Shown: in pieces, positions 1-6,955 of the stretch
Numbering within the stretch: the stretch's first letter is position 1
How the letters are laid out: each line of letters begins with the position of its first letter
Source: JAFMIX01 sp031371425
GTDB taxonomy: Bacteria; Verrucomicrobiota; Verrucomicrobiia; Limisphaerales; JAFMIX01
DNA: 12,764 bases
Direction of reading: 5' to 3'
Assembly (NCBI GenBank): GCA_031371425.1
Contig: JANMJO010000123.1
Location: 1 to 12,764, forward strand
Position numbers and translations under genes: made by a program
Notes under the pieces: model-generated
What the model was told of the DNA's origin: nothing
Seen by the model: only the letters and a program-made list of their open reading frames with translations
Database searches by the model: none

Positions 1-362
1 AAATAGAGGTTCATTCCATTCGTCGGCCAGCTCATCCGGCTGGAGTCGTGTGGGCGGACTTCGCCATTCGGGGCGACGAGCTTGTATCCCGCCACGTCCC
101 AGTCGTCGGATGGATGGCCTGCGTCTTTGAAGGAAAATGTGGCGCGGGTAAAAAAATCTCCCTCCAATTCGTTCGTGCCGAGTTCGGTTTGTGATCGCGC
201 CAGCCCGGTTTCAAATGCTTCCAGTGTCACCTGCAATTCGCCCACGCTTTTGCTTGTCGGCAAGCTCTCAACCTGTTTGGAAGATATTTTCGTTGTCGCA
301 CAGCCCGATAACACCAACGCCGCCCAAGCCGCCGCTAAATATGAAACGCTGCTCGTTTTCAT
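1..362 (-). CDS. Lipoprotein of unknown function (C-terminus cut by window edge)
   Basis: The gene runs off the left edge; 120 codons are visible. The N-terminus is a type II signal peptide: Met-Lys-Thr, then a hydrophobic stretch ending in the lipobox L-S-G-C with the lipidated Cys at residue 21 (VLSGCATTK). The protein is therefore probably anchored in the outer or inner membrane facing the periplasm. The mature part is polar and soluble-looking (VGELQVTLEAFETGLARSQ; later a GYKLVAPNGEVRP strand-like stretch). I do not recognise a family. Its ATG overlaps the TGA of the upstream beta-helix gene as ATGA, so the two are probably translationally coupled and co-transcribed. Lipobox and frame are directly visible; function is unknown. 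Confidence 0.82.
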   Translation of the reverse strand, partial: MKTSSVSYLAAAWAALVLSGCATTKISSKQVESLPTSKSVGELQVTLEAFETGLARSQTELGTNELEGDFFTRATFSFKDAGHPSDDWDVAGYKLVAPNGEVRPHDSSRMSWPTNGMNLY

Positions 363-1102
363 TTCGCCCGCCGCGCCACGACTTCCGGCTGCGTCTTGTT
401 TTTCGCGATGCTGTTCGCGGGCAGGACGCCGCGCCAGTTCACGCTCGGATAAATCACCGCGCCGCGCCCGATGATGCTGCCGGGGTTGAGCACACTGTTG
501 CAGCCGACTTCCGCGCCATCGCCGATGAGCGCGCCGAACTTTCTTAATCCCGTGTCTATGGAAGTTGAAGGTTGAAGGTTGAAGGTTGAAGGTTCGTTGG
601 GCGTCGCGCTTTCGGAACTTTCAACCTGCGACTTGCAACTTGTAACCATGACATTCCCCGGCAGCGATTTGAGGTTGGACGCGATGACGCCCGCGCCGAC
701 GTGCGCCTTGTGACCGAGGATGGAGTCGCCGAGGTAATTAAAGTGCGGCACTTGCGCGCCGTTGAACAGCATCGTGTTCTTCAGCTCACAGGAGTTGCCC
801 ACCACGCAGTCGTCGCCGACGATGACGTTCTCGCGGATGTAGGCGTTGTGGCGGATCTGGCAGTTCTTGCCGATGATGGCCGGGCCTTTGATCAGCGCGC
901 CGGGTTCGACGACCGTGCCTTCGCCGATGAAAACCTTCTCGCCGATGCTCGCGCCGGGAAAGCGTTTGGCGGGCACCTGCTTGGCGCGCGGAGCGACGTA
1001 GTCGGCGATTTTCTGGAGCGCTTCCCACGCGAACTCGCAGCCGTCGAAGATGGCGGCGTGCTCGGTCTGGCTTAAATCAAACAGGTCGGCTGGCTTGAAC
1101 AT
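359..1102 (-). CDS. Left-handed beta-helix (hexapeptide-repeat) nucleotidyl/acyltransferase-like protein
   Basis: 247 aa. After a helical N-terminus (residues 1-45), hexapeptide coils run from about residue 48 to 145 (GASIGEKVFIGEGTVVEPGA, IIGKNCQIRHNAYI, VIVGDDCVVGNSCELKN) and resume at 186-232 (GALIGDGAEVGCNSVLNPGS). The signature region resembles the C-terminal half of GlmU-type UDP-GlcNAc pyrophosphorylases and related sugar-nucleotide transferases (HFNYLGDSILG, HVGAGVIASNLK). No nucleotidyltransferase domain is present, so it is a stand-alone beta-helix enzyme, most likely an acyl- or acetyltransferase acting on a sugar nucleotide. The substrate is not readable. Residues about 152-182 are a low-complexity loop encoded by a heptamer repeat array (separate entry) that replaces a short connector. 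The gene overlaps the lipoprotein by 4 nt. Confidence 0.85.
   Translation of the reverse strand: MFKPADLFDLSQTEHAAIFDGCEFAWEALQKIADYVAPRAKQVPAKRFPGASIGEKVFIGEGTVVEPGALIKGPAIIGKNCQIRHNAYIRENVIVGDDCVVGNSCELKNTMLFNGAQVPHFNYLGDSILGHKAHVGAGVIASNLKSLPGNVMVTSCKSQVESSESATPNEPSTFNLQPSTSIDTGLRKFGALIGDGAEVGCNSVLNPGSIIGRGAVIYPSVNWRGVLPANSIAKNKTQPEVVARRAK
559..647. repeat. Inverted heptamer array inside the beta-helix gene
   Basis: On the plus strand, five 7-nt units run from 562 to 596 (aagttga, three aggttga, aggttcg). A 17-nt loop at 597-613 follows. A diverged reverse-complement array then runs from 614 to 647 (ggaactt, tcaacct, gcgactt, gcaactt, gtaacc). The two halves can fold back on each other. 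Because the whole element stays open in the reading frame, it is translated as residues about 152-182, rich in Ser, Thr, Pro and Gln. Confidence 0.85.
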
Positions 1103-1153
1103 GGCTTGAAGTTAGGCGAAAGCGCGGGTTCGGCAAATTCCTTTTTGGTAACT

Positions 1154-1245
1154 GGCGGCTGGAAGCCGCCTGAACCCGCAGGCAAGAGGCCTGCGCTACG
1201 TAGCGCAGCCTTCCAGGCTGCGGGTTCGCGGGGCTTCCAACCCCG
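1154..1245. repeat. Cluster of GC-rich palindromes
   Basis: Three hairpins lie head to tail. The first has a 6-bp stem (ggcggc at 1154-1159 with gccgcc at 1165-1170). The second is an imperfect 54-nt palindrome at 1173-1226, centred on gctacgtagc (1195-1204) with outer arms aacccgca/tgcgggtt. The third is a small gggg/cccc stem around 1229-1244. No coding sense is apparent. It looks like a dispersed intergenic REP-like repeat. Confidence 0.6.
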
Positions 1246-1280
1246 TGTTGTGGTTCTTCGCTGTTTCCGGTGGAGCCAAA

Positions 1281-1494
1281 CCGCCCTCACCCCTAACCCC
1301 TCTCCCATCAGATGGGAGAGGGGGACAGCGGGCGGACGTTTGCTGGGCTGCGGATGCCGGCTGGATGAACACAGCTGTTGCCAATTCGTTGAACAGTCCC
1401 GGCGCGTGTTCTGCGTTCAGCGCATCCGAGTTCCCGAAAGCGTTCGCGAGCTCTCCCTCTCCCATCCGATGGGAGAGGGGTGGGGTGAGGGCTG
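1281..1494. repeat. Inverted pair of ccctctcccat hairpins
   Basis: Two copies of a C-rich hairpin repeat face each other. Copy 1 (1281-1323) reads ccctcaccc then a 13-bp perfect stem (1297-1309 with 1311-1323). Copy 2 (1455-1494) has the same stem (1455-1466 with 1468-1479) followed by the complement of the ccctcaccc flank. About 130 nt of unassigned sequence lies between them. Similar ctctccc-gggagag hairpins are known as dispersed intergenic repeats in several bacteria. I make no functional claim. Confidence 0.7.
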
Positions 1495-1554
1495 GTCGCA
1501 CGACCGTTCCAGAGTGGAGTTCATTCTGCAAATCGGCTCCACCGAAAACAGCGA

Positions 1555-1738
1555 AGCTCCAATTACCAAGCCCCAAGCACCAGAGAAGCACCAAACTCCA
1601 ACAACCAATCCCGATTCGCACAACGCCAGAGACGATGCTCCGGAAAGCAGTATGGCATTTGCCACAATCAACGCGCCGATTGCTCCACCGATTGGAGCTT
1701 GGTGCTTCTCTGGTGCTTGGATGTTGGCGTTTGGTGCT
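1555..1738. repeat. Inverted heptamer array upstream of mreB
   Basis: The left array (1555-1614) is built of units agctcca, attacca, agcccca, agcacca, a 4-nt gaga interruption, then agcacca, aactcca and acaacca. The right array (1693-1738) is its reverse complement: tggagct, tggtgct, the matching tctc interruption, tggtgct, tggatgt, tggcgtt, tggtgct. The cores at 1573-1594 and 1699-1720 are complementary over all 22 positions, including the interruption. The loop is about 80-100 nt. The right arm ends 90 nt before the mreB ATG, so it may lie in the mreB leader or just upstream of its promoter. Confidence 0.88.
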
Positions 1739-1778
1739 TTTATCAGCAGATGACAGCCGGGAAACCCCCGTATTAATC

Positions 1779-1808
1779 TTGACCGCCCCGGCGCGGTTCT
1801 TTTAGGCT
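1779..1808 (+). promoter_or_regulatory. Possible sigma70-type promoter of mreB
   Basis: TTGACC at 1779-1784 is close to the -35 consensus. It is followed after 18 nt by TAGGCT at 1803-1808, a weak -10. The mreB ATG is at 1829, with a modest purine site TTAGGT at 1818-1823. The -10 match is only 3 of 6, so this is tentative. Confidence 0.3.
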
Positions 1809-1828
1809 CTGCACCAGTTAGGTAAATC

Positions 1829-2857
1829 ATGTTTGCGCATCTCAAAAGCCTGTTTTCCAATGATATTGGAATTGACCTCGGCACGGCCAACTCGCTCGTT
1901 TACGTGCGGGATCAAGGCATCGTCCTGCGCGAACCTTCGGTAGTGGCCATCCAGGCAGGCACAACCAACGTGCTCGCCGTCGGCGAAGAAGCCAAACGGA
2001 TGCTGGGCCGCACGCCCGGAAACATCATAGCCATCCGCCCGATGAAAGACGGCGTCATCGCCGACTTCGAGATTACCGAAGCGATGCTGCGCCACTTCAT
2101 CCAAAAGGTGCACAACCGGAAGCTCATCGCGCCACGCGTCGTCGTGGCCGTCCCTTCCGGCATCACCGAAGTGGAGAAGCGTGCAGTGAAAGACTCGGCC
2201 ACCCATGCGGGTGCGCGCGAGGTTTACCTGATCGAACAACCGATGGCGTCCGCCATCGGCGTGGGTCTGCCGGTGCATGAACCGGCGGGCAACATGATCG
2301 TGGACACCGGCGGCGGGACTTGCGAAATCGCAATCATCTCCCTGGCCGGAATCGTCTTCAGCCGCAGCCTGCGGGTGGGCGGAGACGAATTCGATGATTC
2401 GATCGTGGCGCACATGAAACGCGCCTACAACCTCATGATTGGCGAACGAACCGCGGAAGAGATCAAAATACGAATCGGGTCCGCGTTCAAGCTGGAGCAG
2501 GAATTAACCATGGAAGTCAAGGGACGCGATCTGAGCGCGGGTCTGCCAAAGACCATCACCGTGCGCTCGGAAGAAGTTCGCGAAGCCCTGCAGGAGCCGC
2601 TCTCACAGATATTGGAGTCCATTCGCATCACCCTCGAACGCTGTCCGCCCGAACTCTCCGCCGACCTGGTGGACCGTGGGATCGTGATGGCGGGCGGCGG
2701 CGCCTTGCTGCGTGGCATTGACCGCCTCGTCGCGGAAGAAACCGGCTTGCCGGTTCACATCGCCGACGATCCGCTCACCGCCGTCGCCGAAGGCACAGGC
2801 CGAGTGCTGCAGGAACTTCACTTCTTGAAACGCGTCTCCTCCGACTCCACCGTCTGA
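1829..2857 (+). CDS. mreB: Rod shape-determining actin homologue MreB
   Basis: 342 aa, the usual MreB length. The actin/Hsp70-fold ATP-binding motifs are present in order: phosphate-1 GIDLGTANS (14-22), the IEQPMASAIGVGLPV connector (145-159), phosphate-2 VDTGGGTCEIA (158-168) and the adenosine motif GIVMAGGGALLRG (284-296). An amphipathic N-terminus (MFAHLKSLF) fits membrane binding. MreB polymerises under the cytoplasmic membrane and steers the elongasome. Phosphate-2 has Thr where many MreBs have Ile (VDIGGGT) and Cys where Thr is common; neither removes the glycines. It is the first gene of the operon, followed by a 104-nt gap holding an inverted heptamer array, then mreC. Confidence 0.97.
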   Translation: MFAHLKSLFSNDIGIDLGTANSLVYVRDQGIVLREPSVVAIQAGTTNVLAVGEEAKRMLGRTPGNIIAIRPMKDGVIADFEITEAMLRHFIQKVHNRKLIAPRVVVAVPSGITEVEKRAVKDSATHAGAREVYLIEQPMASAIGVGLPVHEPAGNMIVDTGGGTCEIAIISLAGIVFSRSLRVGGDEFDDSIVAHMKRAYNLMIGERTAEEIKIRIGSAFKLEQELTMEVKGRDLSAGLPKTITVRSEEVREALQEPLSQILESIRITLERCPPELSADLVDRGIVMAGGGALLRGIDRLVAEETGLPVHIADDPLTAVAEGTGRVLQELHFLKRVSSDSTV

Positions 2858-2885
2858 TTCCCGCTCCAGAAGAAAAAACGGAAAA

Positions 2886-2940
2886 GCTGAAAAGCTGAAA
2901 GCTGAAAAAATTCAGCATTTCACCATGTCAGCATTTCAGC
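2886..2940. repeat. Inverted heptamer array between mreB and mreC
   Basis: The left array is gctgaaaa, gctgaaa, gctgaaa (2886-2907). After three A residues the right array reads ttcagca, tttcacca, tgtcagca, tttcagc (2911-2940), the complement with some 8-nt spacings. The loop is minimal, so the transcript could form a long A/U-rich stem just before the mreC start at 2962. Confidence 0.82.
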
Positions 2941-2961
2941 GTTTGAAACTTTTGGCAGTGG

Positions 2962-3768
2962 ATGTTTAAAAAGAAGCAATACGTCGTTCTCGGTTCGGTT
3001 TTGTTACTGACCCTGATCGTCCTGAATCTGCCCGGCGGGCTGACCGCGCGCCTCAAGCAGACCCTCGGCGGCATGTTCCTGCCGCTCTTCGGCGCGGCCA
3101 ACGCCACCGAGCAGCTCGGCAAAACAGCCGCCGCCAACCTCGTCCCCCGCCGCGAACTCCTCCGCCAAAACGAAACCTTCCGCCGCGACAATCAGGAGTT
3201 GAAACTCCGCCTCCTTCAAGCTGAACAAGCCTCCCGCGAGAACACCCGCCTCCGTCAACTCCTCGGCTGGCAGACCCGCGCCCCCTGGAAACTCAAGCTC
3301 GCCAACGTCGTCCTCCGCGAACCCGCCAACTGGTGGCGCACCGTCCAGATCGACCTCGGCAGCCGTGACGGCCTCCGCGAAAACCTCCCCGTCCTCACCA
3401 CCGACGGCCTCGTCGGGCGCGTCGGCACCGTCAGCCTCACCCGCGCACAAGTCCTCCTCCTCGGCGACCCCGCCTGCCGCGCCGCCGCCCTCGTGCAAAA
3501 CCCCGCCCGCGATCAAGGCGTCATCAACGCCGGCGCCGCCGTGCTCGACACCACGCTCGTCAACCTCGGCTTCCTCTCTCGCAACGCCATCCTCAGCCCC
3601 GGCCAGAACGTCGTCACCAGCGGACAAGGCGGAATTTTCCCGGCGGGCATTCCACTCGGCAACATCGTGGATTTCCGCTCCGTCGAATTCGGCCTCTACA
3701 CCGAGGCACGCGTCAAACTCGCCGCCAACCTCAACGCGCTCGAAGAAGTCTGGGTGCTGTTCCCATGA
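2962..3768 (+). CDS. mreC: Rod shape-determining protein MreC
   Basis: 268 aa. The N-terminus is basic (KKKQ), then one transmembrane helix (about residues 7-23). A coiled coil spans about 60-102 (RRELLRQNETFRRDNQELK) and leads into the periplasmic beta-domains. The family hallmark SGQGGIFPAGIPLG lies near the C-terminus. MreC is the bitopic scaffold that links cytoplasmic MreB to PBP2 and activates PBP2-RodA. The ATG at 2962 gives the positively charged anchor expected before the membrane helix; no strong Shine-Dalgarno site precedes it. The gene sits between two heptamer-array hairpins, in the canonical position after mreB. Confidence 0.95.
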   Translation: MFKKKQYVVLGSVLLLTLIVLNLPGGLTARLKQTLGGMFLPLFGAANATEQLGKTAAANLVPRRELLRQNETFRRDNQELKLRLLQAEQASRENTRLRQLLGWQTRAPWKLKLANVVLREPANWWRTVQIDLGSRDGLRENLPVLTTDGLVGRVGTVSLTRAQVLLLGDPACRAAALVQNPARDQGVINAGAAVLDTTLVNLGFLSRNAILSPGQNVVTSGQGGIFPAGIPLGNIVDFRSVEFGLYTEARVKLAANLNALEEVWVLFP

Positions 3769-3770
3769 AT

Positions 3771-3860
3771 AAGTCCAAAGCCCAAAGTCCAAAGTCCAAA
3801 GTGCTCCGCCATCGCGGCGCGCCGCCCGACTTTGGCCCTTGGACTTTGGACTTTGGACTC
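3771..3860. repeat. Inverted heptamer array between mreC and mreD
   Basis: The left arm at 3771-3802 repeats the unit ccaaagt about four times. The right arm at 3829-3860 is its reverse complement (tttggac units). Counting position by position, 28 of 32 pairs match. The loop is a GC-rich 26 nt (3803-3828). It begins two bases after the mreC stop codon and ends five bases before the mreD ATG, so it fills the whole junction. Confidence 0.9.
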
Positions 3861-3865
3861 AATTG

Positions 3866-4414
3866 ATGAAAGCCATCAACACCATCCTCATCCTGTTCGC
3901 GGCCTTCGTGGCGGTGTTCCTCCAGACGGTCATCGGCACACGCGGCTGGCTCGGCGCGCAAACCGACCTCCTCCCCGCGCTCATCGTTTACGCCAGCCTC
4001 ACCTGCGGCCTGACCACCGTCGCGCTCCTCGCCGTCTGCGGCGGGTTGTGGTTCGATGCGCTCTCCGCCAATCCGCTCGGCATCACCATGCTCCCGCTAT
4101 TCCTCATCGGACTCGCCATCAACCGCCAGCGCGAATTCATTTTGCGCGACCAGCTTTTCGCCCAATTCATCCTCGGCCTCGCCGCCAGCGCCGCCGCGCC
4201 GCTGCTCACACTGCTGCTGCTCTTCAGCGGCGGCCACGCGCCCATCGTCGGCTGGGGGACAATTTGGCAATGGCTCGTGATGAGCCTCGGCGGCGGGCTG
4301 CTCACGCCGCTGTGCTTCCGCCTTTTCATTTTTATCGGCAGCGCGTTTTTCTACCGGCCGCTGACCCAGACCAGTTTCCGATCCGACCGCCAGATCCGGC
4401 GAGGCCGCCTGTAA
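3866..4414 (+). CDS. mreD: Rod shape-determining membrane protein MreD
   Basis: 182 aa from the ATG at 3866 (MKAINTILILF). A longer frame opens at a TTG at 3839, but its first nine residues are only a translation of the repeat arm, so the ATG is preferred. The protein is almost entirely hydrophobic: about five membrane segments, with the short basic loop NRQREFILRDQ in the middle and a basic C-terminal tail (RSDRQIRRGRL). Length and topology fit MreD, the integral-membrane partner of MreC. Sequence motifs in this family are weak, so identification rests on hydropathy, length and its place between mreC and mrdA. Confidence 0.88.
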   Translation: MKAINTILILFAAFVAVFLQTVIGTRGWLGAQTDLLPALIVYASLTCGLTTVALLAVCGGLWFDALSANPLGITMLPLFLIGLAINRQREFILRDQLFAQFILGLAASAAAPLLTLLLLFSGGHAPIVGWGTIWQWLVMSLGGGLLTPLCFRLFIFIGSAFFYRPLTQTSFRSDRQIRRGRL

Positions 4415-4504
4415 ATTATGAATTGCGAATTTCAAATTACGAATGAACCGAAGTGCGCCCTCGCACTTTCATTCGCCATTCGAAATTCGCCATTCGAAAT
4501 TTGA
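4415..4504. repeat. Inverted heptamer array between mreD and mrdA
   Basis: The left array starts at the first base after the mreD stop: attatga, attgcga, atttcaa, attacga (4415-4442). The right array is cattcgc, cattcga, aattcgc, cattcga, aatttga (4470-4504). The arms are imperfectly complementary. Between them is a perfect 7-bp hairpin, aagtgcg (4451-4457) with cgcactt (4462-4468). The array ends 3 nt before the mrdA ATG, so no Shine-Dalgarno site is present. Confidence 0.85.
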
Positions 4505-4507
4505 ACC

Positions 4508-6505
4508 ATGCTGATTTTCGACCAACTCAAAAAGAACGACCCGAGCCTGCGGCTGCTGGCTCTGGGCGTCTTTGGCGGTTTGGCCGTCCTGTTCCTCGGT
4601 TTGTGGTGGGTGCAGGTCGTGAGTGGCCGTTACTACGAGGCGAAATTGGAGACGCAATCCTACCGCACCGTCCGCGTGCCCGCGCCTCGCGGCAGAATAC
4701 TCGACCGCAACGGCGCGCCGCTCGCCGAAAACCAGCCGAGTTACAACCTCAGTCTGTATCTCGAAGAATTCAGCCCCGTTTTCCAGCGCGCCTTCAACAC
4801 CCGCCTCGCCGCGTATCAAAAATCCGGCGTCAAACTCAAGCGCGACCAGCGCAGCGAACTCGCCCGCGCCACCCGCTACGCCGTCGCCAGCAACGTCGTC
4901 GCGCAAGTCGCTGGCGAGTTTCAGGAATCCGTCACCCTCGACCCCGTGAAATTCAAAAAGCACTACGAGACCGACCTCGCCCTGCCGCTCACCGTGCTGC
5001 CCAACCTCACGCCCGCCCAGATCGCCCGCGTGGAGGAACACCCCAATCTGCCCGCTGGCCTCGATGTGGACATTCAGGCCGCGCGCTTTTATCCCAACGG
5101 CACCACGGCGGTTCACCTCATGGGCTACGTCCGCCGCGACGACAGTTCGGCGGAGGGCGAGGAGGCCTTTTTCAACCATCGCTTGCCCGACTTCCGCGGC
5201 ATCGTCGGCATCGAAGCCGCCTTCGACCAGAAACTGCGCGGCGAAGCTGGCGCGAAATCCGTGCTCGTGAACAACCTCGGCTATCGTCAGTCGGAAAACA
5301 TCCTCACCCCCGTCGAACCCGGCCAAAATCTCGTGCTCACCATTGACCTCGCCATCCAACAGGCCGCCGAGCGCGCCCTGCAATGCTACGGCCCGAAGAC
5401 GCGCGGCGCCGTGGTGGTGATGGACCCGAAGAGCGGCGATATCCTCGCCCTCGCCTCCTCGCCGGTGTATGACCCGAACGGCTTTGTGCGCGGCATCACG
5501 CACGAGCAATGGGAGGAGTTGAGCGACGAACGCCAGCGTCCGCAGATCAACCGCGCGTTGCAGGAAAATTACGCGCCCGGCTCCATCTTCAAAACCGTCG
5601 TCGCCCTCGCCGCGCTGGAGAGCGGGCTTAACCCGGCGGAAATTCACAACGTCCAAGCCGACCCCGTCCGCGCCGGACGCGGCTGCATCTACATCGGCCG
5701 CCGCAAGGTCGAGGACACCGCGCCGCCCGGCCCCTACGACTTCCGCCGCGCGCTGAAACTTTCCAGCAATTCCTATTTCATCAACGCCGGCCTGCGCGCT
5801 GGCATGGCCAGCATCGTGCAGCTCGGCGAGCGGCTGCACCTCGGCGAACGCACCGGGCTGCTCACCCGCGGCCAGGAAACGCCGGGGATTTTCCCCAAGC
5901 CCAGCCGCATCCGCACCGGCTGGCTGGATGGCGATACCGCCAACGCCTGCATCGGCCAGGGCGAAGTCAACGTCACCCCAGTGCAGATGGCCGTGCTCAC
6001 CTCCGCCATCGCCAACGGCGGGAAAGTCCTGTGGCCGCGCCTCGTGGACCGTCTCGAACCGCTGGCCGCGACCGGGCAGTCGGCGACAACCTTTTCGTCA
6101 GGCCGCGTGCGGGACAACCTTGGAGTGAAGCCCCGCTCGCTGGAAATTCTCCGCGCCGCGATGCTCGCCGATGTGGAGGATGCCGATGGCACCGGCCGCG
6201 CCTCACAGGTCGCTGGCATGCGCGTCTGCGGCAAGACCGGCACCGCGCAGATCATGAACGAGCACAACCAAGTGACCGACCACACGACGTGGTTCATCTC
6301 GTTCGCGCCGTATGAAAACCCCCGCTACTCCGTCGTCGTGATGGTGGAGAGCGGCGGCTCCGGCGGCGGCACCTGCGCGCCCATCGCCAAGGAAATTTAT
6401 CTCGCGCTGCAGAAACGCGAACAAAAACCGAATCAACCCAGAGCAACAACACTGGCGCAGACCACCGAGTTGAATCCGCGAATTACGCGAATGGCCGCGA
6501 ATTAA
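4508..6505 (+). CDS. mrdA: Penicillin-binding protein 2 (elongasome DD-transpeptidase)
   Basis: 665 aa class B PBP. A short cytoplasmic N-terminus is followed by a single membrane anchor (about 15-38). Next come the pedestal/dimerisation domain (RGRILDRNGAPLAEN at 61-75, then GIVGIEAAFD at 231-240) and the transpeptidase domain. Active-site motifs are all present: SIFK with nucleophile Ser359, SSN at 419-421 and KTGT at 576-579. IGQGE (492-496) is also conserved. It cross-links new side-wall peptidoglycan in the periplasm together with RodA. The last dozen residues (ELNPRITRMAAN) are encoded by the repeat at 6476-6504, which also provides the TAA stop. The native C-terminus may have ended differently before that repeat arrived. 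Confidence 0.96.
   Translation: MLIFDQLKKNDPSLRLLALGVFGGLAVLFLGLWWVQVVSGRYYEAKLETQSYRTVRVPAPRGRILDRNGAPLAENQPSYNLSLYLEEFSPVFQRAFNTRLAAYQKSGVKLKRDQRSELARATRYAVASNVVAQVAGEFQESVTLDPVKFKKHYETDLALPLTVLPNLTPAQIARVEEHPNLPAGLDVDIQAARFYPNGTTAVHLMGYVRRDDSSAEGEEAFFNHRLPDFRGIVGIEAAFDQKLRGEAGAKSVLVNNLGYRQSENILTPVEPGQNLVLTIDLAIQQAAERALQCYGPKTRGAVVVMDPKSGDILALASSPVYDPNGFVRGITHEQWEELSDERQRPQINRALQENYAPGSIFKTVVALAALESGLNPAEIHNVQADPVRAGRGCIYIGRRKVEDTAPPGPYDFRRALKLSSNSYFINAGLRAGMASIVQLGERLHLGERTGLLTRGQETPGIFPKPSRIRTGWLDGDTANACIGQGEVNVTPVQMAVLTSAIANGGKVLWPRLVDRLEPLAATGQSATTFSSGRVRDNLGVKPRSLEILRAAMLADVEDADGTGRASQVAGMRVCGKTGTAQIMNEHNQVTDHTTWFISFAPYENPRYSVVVMVESGGSGGGTCAPIAKEIYLALQKREQKPNQPRATTLAQTTELNPRITRMAAN
6476..6504. 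repeat. Left inverted repeat flanking the GxxExxY gene
   Basis: The outer 17 nt (ccgcgaattacgcgaat, 6476-6492) match the reverse complement of 6961-6977 at 16 of 17 positions. Extended to 29 nt, 24 positions match. It lies in the 3' end of mrdA and reaches into that gene's TAA stop codon (6503-6505). Confidence 0.85.
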
Positions 6506-6529
6506 AAACAAACCTGAAACCATCGAAAT

Positions 6530-6955
6530 ATGACCAGCTTGATTTGCAAGGAAGAGGTTTATGCCATTGTTGGCGCGGCCATGGAAGTCCATCGGCAGCT
6601 CGGCCACGGCTTTTCCGAGCCGGTTTATCAGGAATGTCTGGAACTGGAGTTGGCGGAGCGCGGAATAGAGTTTGTTCCGCAGCAGGAAATGCCTGTCATT
6701 TACAAAGGCCGGAAAATCAAGAAGACCTACATCGCGGATTTTGTCGGGTTTGGGAAGGTCATCATCGAAATCAAGGCGCTCGATCAACTGACTTCGCGCG
6801 AGGAAGCGCAGGTCATCAACTATCTCAAAGTCTCCGGCCTCGAAGTCGGCGTGCTGATCAATTTCGGTGCGGCGAGTTTGGAATGGAAACGTCTGGTGAA
6901 AACCGACATCGCATCAATAGACCTGCAACCAACAAAGAAACCAGCAACTAATTAG
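6530..6955 (+). CDS. GxxExxY family protein (PD-(D/E)XK nuclease superfamily)
   Basis: 141 aa. The family-naming motif is exact: G27-F-S-E30-P-V-Y33 (GFSEPVY), within HRQLGHGFSEPVYQECLELEL. The nuclease-fold core follows: Asp70 in YIADF, then E80-I-K82 in KVIIEIKALDQL, giving the D...ExK arrangement. QVINYLKVSG and VGVLINFG complete the domain. The family (PDDEXK_3-like) is frequent in Verrucomicrobiota and relatives; its substrate is unknown, so nuclease activity is inferred from the fold. It has no known role in cell shape and interrupts the usual mrdA-rodA adjacency. It is bracketed by a 29-nt inverted repeat whose right copy holds its own TAG stop. It looks like an inserted cassette. Confidence 0.9.
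   Translation: MTSLICKEEVYAIVGAAMEVHRQLGHGFSEPVYQECLELELAERGIEFVPQQEMPVIYKGRKIKKTYIADFVGFGKVIIEIKALDQLTSREEAQVINYLKVSGLEVGVLINFGAASLEWKRLVKTDIASIDLQPTKKPATN

Noticed and set aside
1106..1890. Several open frames on both strands in the mreB upstream region
   Set aside because: They read through palindromes and heptamer arrays, have no domain, and overlap each other on both strands.
3771..3860. CRISPR-like array
   Set aside because: Units are 7 nt, contiguous and mirrored; there are no spacers of 30 nt or so and no cas genes.
3839..3865. TTG start giving a nine-residue longer MreD
   Set aside because: The extra residues are a translation of the heptamer array arm; the ATG at 3866 gives a normal MreD N-terminus.
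4469..5839. 456-codon minus-strand open frame
   Set aside because: Antisense of mrdA, no recognisable domain, composition typical of a shadow frame.
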